Shown: positions 34,252 through 42,133 of the stretch, piece after piece
Layout of the letters: the number at the start of each line of letters is the position of its first letter
Numbering within the stretch: the stretch's first letter is position 1
DNA from: Flavobacterium sp.
GTDB taxonomy: Bacteria; Bacteroidota; Bacteroidia; Flavobacteriales; Flavobacteriaceae
DNA length: 45,096 nucleotides
Direction of reading: 5' to 3'
Assembly (NCBI GenBank): GCA_030153045.1
Contig: JASLID010000022.1
Coordinates: forward strand, 1-45,096
The notes under the pieces: generated by a model
Told to the model about the DNA's origin: nothing
The model's database searches: none
The model's input: only the letters and a program-made list of their open reading frames with translations
Position numbers and translations under genes: made by a program

Positions 34252-35844
34252 ATGAAGCATTACGAAGATAATTTCGCTCACAATAGCTTACCCAGTCTGG
34301 ATTTGCAGCCGGATTATATTTTCACCGACTTACCTCAATTCCAACATCCTGAGATTTTAAATTGTGTGGATAGACTTTTGGATGCACATATTAAAAACGG
34401 TAATGGTGATGCAATTTGCATTCAAACATTTGAAGAAAAATGGACGTATAACGATTTATACGAAAAAGCCAATCAGATTGCTCATGTTCTGGTAGAAGAT
34501 TTGGGCTTAAAATCAGGGAACCGAGTTTTAATACGTTCTGCCAATAATCCAATGATGGTCGCTTGTTGGTTTGCTATTTTAAAAGCAGGCGGAATTGTAG
34601 TAGCTACCATGCCTCTACTGCGCTCTAAAGAATTAACCACTATTATTGACTGTGCCGAAATATCGCATGTTTTTTGCGACAATTCCTTAGCGGAAGAAAT
34701 GGATTTGGTAAAATCTTCCTTCTTAAAAAGAACGTGTTTTTATCGCGATGCCGAACTGGAAACTTTGATGCAAAATAAGCCAAAAACATTTTCAAATTAC
34801 CATTCAAAATCAGATAGTATCGCCTTAATTGGTTTCACTTCTGGAACAACAGGTTTGCCAAAAATGACAGCGCATTATCATCAAGATGTTTTGAATATTT
34901 GTGAAGCTTTCCCCCAATATTCATTACAGCCTACTTCAAAAGATATATTCACTGGAAGTCCACCTCTTGGGTTTACATTCGGTTTGGGCGGATTGGTTTT
35001 GTTTCCTATGTATTTTGGAGCATCCACTTTTTTAATCGAAAAACCGAGTCCTGATTTGCTTTTACAAGCTATTCAAGAATATAAAATATCGGTTTGTTTC
35101 ACGGCACCTACAGCTTGGCGAATCATAACTACGAAAGCCAAAGAATATGACATATCGAGCTTACGCAAATGCGTATCCGCTGGAGAAACATTGCCTTTGA
35201 AAGTTTGGGAAGATTGGTACAACGAAACCGGACTGAAAATCATTGACGGTATTGGTGCCACAGAAATGTTGCATATTTTCATTTCTTCGAATGAAGAAAA
35301 TATGAAACCCGGTTCAACAGGTGTTGCCATTACCGGTTACGAAGCAAAAATTATTGATAAAGAAGGAAATGAAGTTCCAAAAAATGAAGCCGGAAGATTG
35401 GTTGTTCGCGGAATTACAGGCTGTAAATATTTAAACCGTGAAGAAAAACAAAGAGAATATGTAGAAAATGGCTGGAATGTTACAGGCGATATTTTCCGTC
35501 AGGACGAAGATGGTTATTTCTGGTTTGTGGCCCGAGGTGACGATATGATTATTTCTTCAGGTTATAATATTGCTGCTATTGAAGTGGAAAGCGTACTTTT
35601 AACACACGATGAAATTCTAGAATGTGCTGTGGTTGGTTTACCCGATGAAGAACGCGGAATGCTGGTTTGCGCTCACATAGTTTTAAAAGAAAAAGATAAA
35701 GCAACAGATGAGTTAGCTAAATCTATTCAGCAGTGGTTCAAAGAAATAGCTGCTCCATATAAATACCCAAGAGTAATTAATTTTACCGAAAGTTTACCCA
35801 AAACCGAAACTGGTAAAATTCAACGATTTAAATTAAAACAATAA
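34252..35844 (+). CDS. Aryl-CoA ligase (benzoate/2-aminobenzoate/salicylate-CoA ligase-like)
   Basis: A 530-residue AMP-forming ligase. Motifs include 'ALIGFTSGTTGLPKMTAHYHQD' (P-loop), 'GIGATEMLHIFISS' (A5), 'GDIFRQDEDGYFWFVARGDDMIISSGYNI' (hinge) and 'PKTETGKIQRFKLK' with the catalytic Lys at the C-terminus. Overall it fits the benzoate-CoA ligase family, and the segment 'VACWFAILKAGGIVVATMPLLRSKEL' is what I recall from 2-aminobenzoate-CoA ligases. It would activate the aromatic acid that the fused monooxygenase then hydroxylates. Its stop and the next start share one base (TAATG). Confidence 0.88.
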   Translation: MKHYEDNFAHNSLPSLDLQPDYIFTDLPQFQHPEILNCVDRLLDAHIKNGNGDAICIQTFEEKWTYNDLYEKANQIAHVLVEDLGLKSGNRVLIRSANNPMMVACWFAILKAGGIVVATMPLLRSKELTTIIDCAEISHVFCDNSLAEEMDLVKSSFLKRTCFYRDAELETLMQNKPKTFSNYHSKSDSIALIGFTSGTTGLPKMTAHYHQDVLNICEAFPQYSLQPTSKDIFTGSPPLGFTFGLGGLVLFPMYFGASTFLIEKPSPDLLLQAIQEYKISVCFTAPTAWRIITTKAKEYDISSLRKCVSAGETLPLKVWEDWYNETGLKIIDGIGATEMLHIFISSNEENMKPGSTGVAITGYEAKIIDKEGNEVPKNEAGRLVVRGITGCKYLNREEKQREYVENGWNVTGDIFRQDEDGYFWFVARGDDMIISSGYNIAAIEVESVLLTHDEILECAVVGLPDEERGMLVCAHIVLKEKDKATDELAKSIQQWFKEIAAPYKYPRVINFTESLPKTETGKIQRFKLKQ

Positions 35845-36275
35845 TGAACCAACCCTTTATAAAAACAGAAAAAATCAGATTTCAGCATGTAGATTACGCT
35901 GGAATTGTATTCTATCCAAGATTTTTGGAAATGCTGAATTGTCTTGTAGAAGACTGGTTTGAAGAAGCTTTGGACCGCCCATTTTCAAAAATTCACGAAA
36001 CCAACGGAATTCCTACGGTCGATTTAAAAGTACAATTTAAAAAAGCCGCTCGTTTAGGAGAAATTTTAACGAAGAAACTTTGGGTGCAAAACCTTGGTGG
36101 CGCTTCTATCCTTTGCGGTTTTCGTTTTGAAGATGAAGAAGGAAAAACCTGTTTGGAAGGAGAAGTAACTTTAGTGAATGTTGCTTTCAATGAAGATAGA
36201 AATGGTATAAAAGCCGAGCCTTTTTCAGCCGAAATGAAGGAAAAAATAAGTAAATTCGTTGTTCAAAATTCATAA
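35844..36275 (+). CDS. 4-hydroxybenzoyl-CoA thioesterase-like hotdog protein
   Basis: A 143-residue single-hotdog thioesterase with the 4HBT pattern 'RFQHVDYAGIVFYPRFLEMLNCLVEDWF', whose Asp is the probable catalytic residue. It would hydrolyse the 5-hydroxylated aryl-CoA to free gentisate or 5-hydroxyanthranilate, which the dioxygenase encoded downstream could cleave. It is translationally coupled to the ligase (1-nt overlap) and is followed by the nitrilase-superfamily gene after 12 nt. Confidence 0.87.
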   Translation: MNQPFIKTEKIRFQHVDYAGIVFYPRFLEMLNCLVEDWFEEALDRPFSKIHETNGIPTVDLKVQFKKAARLGEILTKKLWVQNLGGASILCGFRFEDEEGKTCLEGEVTLVNVAFNEDRNGIKAEPFSAEMKEKISKFVVQNS

Positions 36276-36287
36276 CAAATAAATATC

Positions 36288-37271
36288 ATGGATTTTTCAA
36301 AATTCAAAGCCGCCACAGTGCAAACGTCACCTGTTTTTCTAAACGTTGAAAAAACAATTGACAAAGCGATTTCTTTCATCAAAGAAGCTAGTAATAATGG
36401 CGCAAAACTAATCGCATTTCCTGAAGTTTTCATAGCTGGTTATCCTTATTGGAACTGGATTATGACACCGGTTCAAGGAAGCAAATGGTACGAAGAATTA
36501 TATAAAAACTCTGTTGACGTTACTGATTCGGAAATGCAACGTTTGTATCAAGCGGCAAAAGAACATGATATTCATATTGTTATGGGTATTAACGAGCGAG
36601 GCAAAAGCTACGGTGAAATTTACAACACCAACTTAATCATAGACAATACTGGAACTATTATTGGAAAACATAGAAAGTTGGTACCCACATGGGCCGAAAA
36701 ACTGACATGGACTTCAGGTGACGGTTCTTCTTTAAAAGTTTATGATACAGAAATTGGACCAATTGGAACCTTGGCTTGTGGTGAAAATACCAATACTTTG
36801 GCACGTTTTACATTGTTATCACAAGGAGAATTGATTCATATTGCCAATTATATTTCACTGCCTGTTGCCCCACCCGATTATGATATGGCCGAAGCTATTA
36901 AAATCAGAGCTGCTGCGCATTCATTTGAAGGAAAACTGTTTACCATCGTTTCATGTTCTACTATTTCACAAGAAATTAAAGACGCTTTACGTGATGATGT
37001 TCCTAATGTGGATGAATTACTGACACGTAAAAATTCCGCATTTTCAGGTTTTGTTGGTCCAAATGGCGCCGTAATTGGACAACCATTAATTGATGATGAA
37101 GGAATTGCTTATGCCGAAATTGATTTACAAAAATGCATTCAACCGAAGCAAATGCATGATATTTTAGGACACTACAACCGTTTTGATATTTTTGATTTAA
37201 GAGTAAATATAACACCAACGAGAAAAATCACCTTTATTGATAATCACGAAGATTTTAATAAAAAACAATAG
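36288..37271 (+). CDS. Carbon-nitrogen hydrolase, nitrilase-like
   Basis: A 327-residue member of the nitrilase superfamily with the full Glu-Lys-Cys triad: Glu46 in 'FPEVFIAGYP', Lys130 in 'GKHRKLVPTWAEK' and Cys164 in 'ACGENTNTLARF'. The length and the 'CGENTN' pattern fit nitrilases rather than the shorter omega-amidases, so a nitrile is the default substrate. In this operon it may instead hydrolyse an amide formed after ring cleavage, or make the aromatic acid from its nitrile. It sits between the thioesterase and the permease in an unbroken plus-strand array. Confidence 0.87.
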   Translation: MDFSKFKAATVQTSPVFLNVEKTIDKAISFIKEASNNGAKLIAFPEVFIAGYPYWNWIMTPVQGSKWYEELYKNSVDVTDSEMQRLYQAAKEHDIHIVMGINERGKSYGEIYNTNLIIDNTGTIIGKHRKLVPTWAEKLTWTSGDGSSLKVYDTEIGPIGTLACGENTNTLARFTLLSQGELIHIANYISLPVAPPDYDMAEAIKIRAAAHSFEGKLFTIVSCSTISQEIKDALRDDVPNVDELLTRKNSAFSGFVGPNGAVIGQPLIDDEGIAYAEIDLQKCIQPKQMHDILGHYNRFDIFDLRVNITPTRKITFIDNHEDFNKKQ

Positions 37272-37283
37272 TATAACACAAGT

Positions 37284-38606
37284 ATGGCTAGCAAATCCCC
37301 TAATCAATTAAAAAAAATACTTGGCGTTAGTTTCGGAATTGCAATCTTAATTGGTGGAACCATAGGTGTAGGAATACTTAGAACTCCCGGAACAATTGCG
37401 GGAATGTTAAACAACTATTGGCTCATTATTGCTTGTTGGTTATTAGGAGGTATTTATGTCTTGATTGGTGCCGGAACTTATGCCGAATTAGCAACAATGC
37501 TACCCAAAGCAGGCGGTTCCTATAATTATGTAAAACGGGCTTTTGGTAATTATGCCGGATTTGTAACAGGTTGGTTTGACTACATTTCCAACGCCATTGC
37601 ACCTGCATTCTTTTGTATTGTTATTAGCGAGTATTTAGTGATTCTTATTCCAGAATGGGAAAACATGACAACAGTCATTGCGATGGTATTTCTACTTGGT
37701 TTTACCCTTCTTCATGCTACCGGAATTAAAAGTGGAAGTATTGTACAACAAATATCAAGTGTTATCAAGGTAATATTGTTTGTTATCTTAATCATTGCTT
37801 GCTTTAGTTATACAGGTATCAAAATTGAGCCAATCAAAAATTCTACTGAACTTGTCGATGCTAGTATTATCATTTCCTTTTTAAAATCATTACAATTGGT
37901 TTTAGGAACTTATGATGGTTGGAATGCTGCTTGTTTTTTTGCTGAAGAAGATGAAAATCCAAGTAAAAACATTCCAAAATCATTGTACTTTGGTGCACTA
38001 CTTGTAATTGGAATCTATATAGTCATCAACATGGCTTTTTTATATGTATTGCCTGTATCTAATATAGCCAATTCCCCATTAGCGGCTTCAGATGTTGCAA
38101 AAGCTGTTTTTGGAGAAAAAGGATCAATTGTAGTAACTATAATCGCAGTATTTTCTATTGTCAGTGTTTTAAATGCCTACATGATGATGCCTTCTAGAAT
38201 TTTATATGGAATGAGTCGTGATGGATTTTTTATCAAAAAAGGGACTATAATCAATAATGCAGGTACGCCAATAGTGGCACTTTTAGTATCTTCTCTATTT
38301 GCTTTTATTTTAATTTACATTGGAACATTTGAAATTTTGTTTTTATTGTCCACTTTTATGGCGATCACTGTTTGGGGATTAACCTACGTTTCTTTAATAA
38401 AATTGCGTTTTTCAGAACCCAATTTAGAAAGACCATACAAATCTTGGGGCTATCCATATACGTCAATTTTGATGATATTATTTTCAATCGCTTTGTTTAC
38501 TGGTTTTGCCTATAGCGATAGTAAAAGTTTTCTAACCATTGTTGGAATCACATTGCTATCGTACCCTATTTTTTTGTTACTCAAACCTAAATCAAATAAA
38601 GAATAA
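37284..38606 (+). CDS. APC-family permease
   Basis: A 440-residue inner-membrane transporter with about 12 hydrophobic segments. The first helix carries 'FGIAILIGGTIGVGILRTPGTIA', the substrate-backbone-binding Gly-rich break of the amino acid-polyamine-organocation family. 'LPKAGGSYNYVKRAFGNYAGFVTGWFDYI' and 'YDGWNAACFFAEEDENPSKNIPKSL' are also typical. The position inside the aromatic operon suggests uptake of the pathway substrate or a precursor such as an aromatic amino acid; this is inference. Confidence 0.92.
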   Translation: MASKSPNQLKKILGVSFGIAILIGGTIGVGILRTPGTIAGMLNNYWLIIACWLLGGIYVLIGAGTYAELATMLPKAGGSYNYVKRAFGNYAGFVTGWFDYISNAIAPAFFCIVISEYLVILIPEWENMTTVIAMVFLLGFTLLHATGIKSGSIVQQISSVIKVILFVILIIACFSYTGIKIEPIKNSTELVDASIIISFLKSLQLVLGTYDGWNAACFFAEEDENPSKNIPKSLYFGALLVIGIYIVINMAFLYVLPVSNIANSPLAASDVAKAVFGEKGSIVVTIIAVFSIVSVLNAYMMMPSRILYGMSRDGFFIKKGTIINNAGTPIVALLVSSLFAFILIYIGTFEILFLLSTFMAITVWGLTYVSLIKLRFSEPNLERPYKSWGYPYTSILMILFSIALFTGFAYSDSKSFLTIVGITLLSYPIFLLLKPKSNKE

Positions 38607-38667
38607 TCAAACTAAAAGTTAGAAGATAAATCGTAATTTTACGACTCTTATTTTGAATTTAAAAATC

Positions 38668-39777
38668 ATGGAAGGAAAATATTCAGATGACCAAATTGGT
38701 CGCGCAAGAGTAAAAGATACTCCCGAACTGGAAGCTTATTATAAAGAACTGGAAACCCTTGGAGCCGGTGCTCTATGGACTGTTGCCAACGATATTGAAC
38801 CATGGGAACCAAGAACTTCTTCTGTTCCGATGCTTTGGAAATACGATGATTTAAGAGCGTTGGTTTTAAAATCATCAGAATTAGTAACGCCTGAACAAGC
38901 AGGACGTCGTGTGGTGTATTTGGTCAACGACAAACGTAAAGACGTGAGTGCTGCTGTGGGTTGGTTGTACACCGGAATTCAGGTGACTCGTCCAGGCGAA
39001 AGTACTTCGGCTCACCGACATAAAGCTTCTGCCCTACGTTTTATCATGGAAGGCGAAGGTGGTTATACTGTGGTTGATGGAAACAAAGTGACGTTTGAAG
39101 TTAATGATTTTGTCATTACTCCCAATAGTGCTTGGCACGAACATGGTGTGGCCGAAAACGGGAAAACCTGTATTTGGCAAGATGGTCTGGATATTCCTTT
39201 AGTAAATGCTTTGGAAGCCAATGATTATGCCGTTTTTGATGGCAAGCAACCTTTAAAAGTACCAACTAATCATTTACCTTTAACTTATGGTGGAACGGGA
39301 TTACTTCCACCCGATGCTACCTGGGACAAACCGTATTCTCCGTTGTTTAAATATTCATGGAAACAAGTGTATCCTGCTTTATTAGAAGCAGCTAAAGTCA
39401 ATGAAGGCTCGCCTTACGACGGAATCATCATGCAATATTCAAATCCGTTAACCGGTGGTCATGTGATGCAAACCATGGGAGCATCAATGCAATTATTACC
39501 CGATGGTTTCAAAGGAAAAGCACACAAACATACCGGTTCATTCGTTTACCAATGTGCCAAAGGAAAAGGCTATTCTATCATTGGCGGAAAACGTTTTGAT
39601 TGGAAAGAAAGAGATATTTTCTGTGTACCATCATGGGTTAATCACGAACACGTCAATTTATCGGAAACAGAAGATGCTTGTCTGTTCTCGTTCAACGATT
39701 TGCCTGTAATTGAAAAACTAGGATTGTATCAGGAACAGGCATATACTGAAAATAACGGTTACCAAACTATATATTAA
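38668..39777 (+). CDS. Gentisate 1,2-dioxygenase-like bicupin
   Basis: A 369-residue bicupin ring-cleavage dioxygenase. I choose ATG 38668 (MEGKYSDDQIG) over an in-frame TTG at 38653. In the N-terminal cupin the iron ligands are His116 and His118 in 'STSAHRHKASALRF' and a His of 'SAWHEHG' (157 or 159). The second cupin (about 255-355) keeps a similar 'KAHKHTG' and 'NHEHVN'. Gentisate dioxygenases open the ring between C1 and C2 to give maleylpyruvate; related salicylate and hydroxyanthranilate-cleaving enzymes share the fold. A 61-nt gap precedes it, the largest in the operon. Confidence 0.92.
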   Translation: MEGKYSDDQIGRARVKDTPELEAYYKELETLGAGALWTVANDIEPWEPRTSSVPMLWKYDDLRALVLKSSELVTPEQAGRRVVYLVNDKRKDVSAAVGWLYTGIQVTRPGESTSAHRHKASALRFIMEGEGGYTVVDGNKVTFEVNDFVITPNSAWHEHGVAENGKTCIWQDGLDIPLVNALEANDYAVFDGKQPLKVPTNHLPLTYGGTGLLPPDATWDKPYSPLFKYSWKQVYPALLEAAKVNEGSPYDGIIMQYSNPLTGGHVMQTMGASMQLLPDGFKGKAHKHTGSFVYQCAKGKGYSIIGGKRFDWKERDIFCVPSWVNHEHVNLSETEDACLFSFNDLPVIEKLGLYQEQAYTENNGYQTIY

Positions 39778-39794
39778 AATATCAAAAATATAAA

Positions 39795-40703
39795 ATGAAA
39801 TTACTTACGTATACTATTGAAGATTCAGAACCACGTTTAGGGTTTATACATAACAATCAAGTTATTGATATGGAAGATTTCGGAGAAGTTTCCAATTTCC
39901 CGCTTCCTAACAACATGTTATCCTTAATTGATATGGGTTTTGATGTGATAAATGAAATTAATGACTTGATTACTGATACTAGCGACAAACAATTTGAAGA
40001 AATTGCATATGCCATTGAGGATGTAATGTTCCTTGCCCCTATTCCAAAACCAAGAAAAAACATTATTGGAATTGGTTTAAATTACACAGAACATGTTGCC
40101 GAAAGTGCTCGTACTTTAGATACCACAGGGAAATTACCTCAAAAACCAATTATCTTTTCAAAACCACCTACAACAGTTACGGCTACGAATACTGATATTA
40201 TCAAAAACACAAAATTGACGGAACAGTTAGATTGGGAAGTGGAATTAGCGGTTATTATTGGTAAAAAGGGAAAATACGTGCCAAAAACAGATGCTTTAGA
40301 TTATGTATTTGGTTATACCGTAATTAATGATATTTCTGCACGTGATTGTCGTCGTGAAGGGCAATGGATTGTTTCTAAAGGACAAGACACTTTTGCGCCT
40401 ATGGGACCTATTTTAGTGACCAAAGATGAAATCGAAAATCCACACAATTTAAATTTATCATTAAAAGTAAATGGTGTCGAAAAACAAAATTCAAATACCA
40501 AATTCTTACTATTCAATATTAATGATTTAATTGAAGATTTGAGTACTGTTTTTACTTTAGAGCCAGGTGATATTATTGCAACAGGAACGCCATCGGGGGT
40601 TGGTGCTGGAAGAGATCCTCAAGAATGGATGTATGATGGGGATGTAATTGAAGCTACTGTTGAAGGTATTGGAACGATAGTGAATACGATTAAAGAAATT
40701 TAA
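39795..40703 (+). CDS. Fumarylacetoacetate hydrolase-family protein (acylpyruvate hydrolase)
   Basis: A 302-residue FAH-family enzyme that splits a C-C bond of an acylpyruvate. Landmarks are 'NIIGIGLNYTEHVAESARTL', 'PIIFSKPPTTV', metal ligands in 'DWEVELAVIIGKKG' and 'VINDISARDCRREGQWIVSKGQDTFAPMGP', and the C-terminal 'LEPGDIIATGTPSGVGAGRDP'. Next to a gentisate dioxygenase, the natural substrate is maleylpyruvate or fumarylpyruvate, giving pyruvate plus maleate or fumarate. The maleate isomerase-like gene 2 nt downstream points to maleate as the product. Confidence 0.9.
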   Translation: MKLLTYTIEDSEPRLGFIHNNQVIDMEDFGEVSNFPLPNNMLSLIDMGFDVINEINDLITDTSDKQFEEIAYAIEDVMFLAPIPKPRKNIIGIGLNYTEHVAESARTLDTTGKLPQKPIIFSKPPTTVTATNTDIIKNTKLTEQLDWEVELAVIIGKKGKYVPKTDALDYVFGYTVINDISARDCRREGQWIVSKGQDTFAPMGPILVTKDEIENPHNLNLSLKVNGVEKQNSNTKFLLFNINDLIEDLSTVFTLEPGDIIATGTPSGVGAGRDPQEWMYDGDVIEATVEGIGTIVNTIKEI

Positions 40704-40705
40704 CA

Positions 40706-41455
40706 ATGAAAAAATTTAGAATAGGACAAATAGTTCCATCTTCAAACGTAACGATGGAAACTGAAATACCAGCCGTTTTCCGTTCGCGCGAAACGATTTT
40801 ACCAGAACGTTTTACTTTCCATTCGAGTAGAATGCGAATGAAAAAAGTAACCAAAGAAGAGCTCGAAGCCATGGATGCCATGAGCTTAAAATGCGCTCAA
40901 GAGTTATCTGATGCACATGTAGATGTGATGGGTTATGCGTGTTTGGTAGCGATTATGAGTATGGGACGTGGGTATCATTGTGTTTCGGAAGTGAATTTGC
41001 ACCAGGAAACTATTGCGAACGACTTCCCTACTCCTATTGTAACTTCAGCAGGGGCATTGATTAACGGATTGAAAGTTCTAGGAGCTAAAAAAGTAGCGAT
41101 TATTACACCTTACATGCGCCCGCTAACGGATATGGTCGTGGACTATATCGAACATCAAGGTTTTGAAGTTGTGGATTCGATTGCTTTGGAAATTCCAGAT
41201 AATTTGGAAGTGGCTGCTCAAGATCCAATGAATTTATTGAAAATTTATAAGAGACTTGATTTAACAGGAGTTGATGTTTTAGTAGCTTCGGCTTGTGTGC
41301 AAATGCCTTCATTGGAAGCCATTGATTTGATTCAGAAAGAAATTGGCATTCCTGTAACTTCTGCTGCAGTTTGTACAACTTATGAAATGATGAAAAAATT
41401 AGGTATTGAAGCCAAATCAAATATTGGTGGAGAATTATTAAACGGAAAATATTAA
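40706..41455 (+). CDS. Maleate cis-trans isomerase-like protein (Asp/Glu racemase superfamily)
   Basis: A 249-residue protein of the maleate isomerase/arylmalonate decarboxylase group. The two catalytic Cys positions are visible: Cys79 in 'VMGYACLVAIMSMG' and Cys197 in 'VASACVQMPS', separated by 118 residues as in known maleate isomerases. 'GQIVPSSNVTMETEIP' at the N-terminus is the family's substrate loop. It would turn maleate into fumarate for the TCA cycle. It is the last gene before the terminator and has a 2-nt gap after the FAH-family gene. Confidence 0.88.
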   Translation: MKKFRIGQIVPSSNVTMETEIPAVFRSRETILPERFTFHSSRMRMKKVTKEELEAMDAMSLKCAQELSDAHVDVMGYACLVAIMSMGRGYHCVSEVNLHQETIANDFPTPIVTSAGALINGLKVLGAKKVAIITPYMRPLTDMVVDYIEHQGFEVVDSIALEIPDNLEVAAQDPMNLLKIYKRLDLTGVDVLVASACVQMPSLEAIDLIQKEIGIPVTSAAVCTTYEMMKKLGIEAKSNIGGELLNGKY

Positions 41456-41477
41456 TCCCTAATTCAAAAAAAACTAA

Positions 41478-41507
41478 AACCTCAATAATAATCTATTGAG
41501 GTTTTTT
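41478..41507 (+). terminator. Terminator of the aromatic operon (bidirectional)
   Basis: A 10-bp stem (41478-41487 with 41494-41503) and 6-nt loop are followed by a T run to 41507. It lies 22 nt after the maleate isomerase stop. An A-rich left flank lets it serve the convergent LysE-like gene too, whose stop codon (41493-41495) falls inside the hairpin. Confidence 0.85.
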
Positions 41508-42131
41508 GTTTCGTAGAAATTGATAAACCTGGAATAAGGCCAATCCTATAAATAATAAAGGAATGTATTTTGAAATAGTGTTTTGATGAATTATTCCAGC
41601 ATTAGCAACACTTTCAATCCCAAATATCAAAACCAGCATGCCAAAAAATGTCCCTATGAGAGTCCCAATAATATAAGACCAACTCGAATTTCCTTCTTTA
41701 TAAATATAATTTCCGTTGACCAAATAAAGATTCCAACTCATCCAAAACGGAATTTGAGCAAAATTGAGACAACTCAAAAACAATCCTATTAAAATCGTTG
41801 GATATTTTAGCAACTCTTTGTAATCGTTTTTATTTTCAACGATATTGGAATTTGAAGAATGAAAATAGTAGGCTAAAAACAACAAGAAAAAAATAGAAAA
41901 TATCGAAATCCATTTTTTCCATTTTGTATTCAGATTCAACCGATGCGCAAATTCTAAAGTACCATAAATCACTATAACTTCTATGATTACTACACCAATC
42001 AGATAATAAAACAACTGAAAGAAGTTGGTTTTCAGATAAATTTCAAAGCCCACAAGATTCAAATAACCTAACGGGATGGAACCCACAAAGCTGACTAAAA
42101 AGCCTACAATGCAATTTTTGAGGAGTTTCAA
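41493..42131 (-). CDS. LysE-like membrane transporter
   Basis: A 212-residue membrane protein with about six hydrophobic segments. 'VGFLVSFVGSIPLGYLNLVGFEIYL' at the N-terminus resembles the LysE/RhtB first helix with its Gly-Pro motif, and later 'SYIIGTLIGTFFGMLVLIFGI' and 'KYIPLLFIGLALFQVYQFL' complete the topology. It would export an amino acid or other small metabolite; the substrate is unknown. It is the last gene of a six-gene minus-strand operon and starts 2 nt after the ATP-grasp gene ends. Confidence 0.72.
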   Translation of the reverse strand: MKLLKNCIVGFLVSFVGSIPLGYLNLVGFEIYLKTNFFQLFYYLIGVVIIEVIVIYGTLEFAHRLNLNTKWKKWISIFSIFFLLFLAYYFHSSNSNIVENKNDYKELLKYPTILIGLFLSCLNFAQIPFWMSWNLYLVNGNYIYKEGNSSWSYIIGTLIGTFFGMLVLIFGIESVANAGIIHQNTISKYIPLLFIGLALFQVYQFLRNKKPQ

Positions 42132-42133
42132 AA

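Noticed and set aside
34212..34252. Direct repeats AATTAC/GAATTAC between the hydroxylase and ligase genes
   Set aside because: Short AT-rich repetition in a 16-nt spacer; no sign of a binding site or mobile element.
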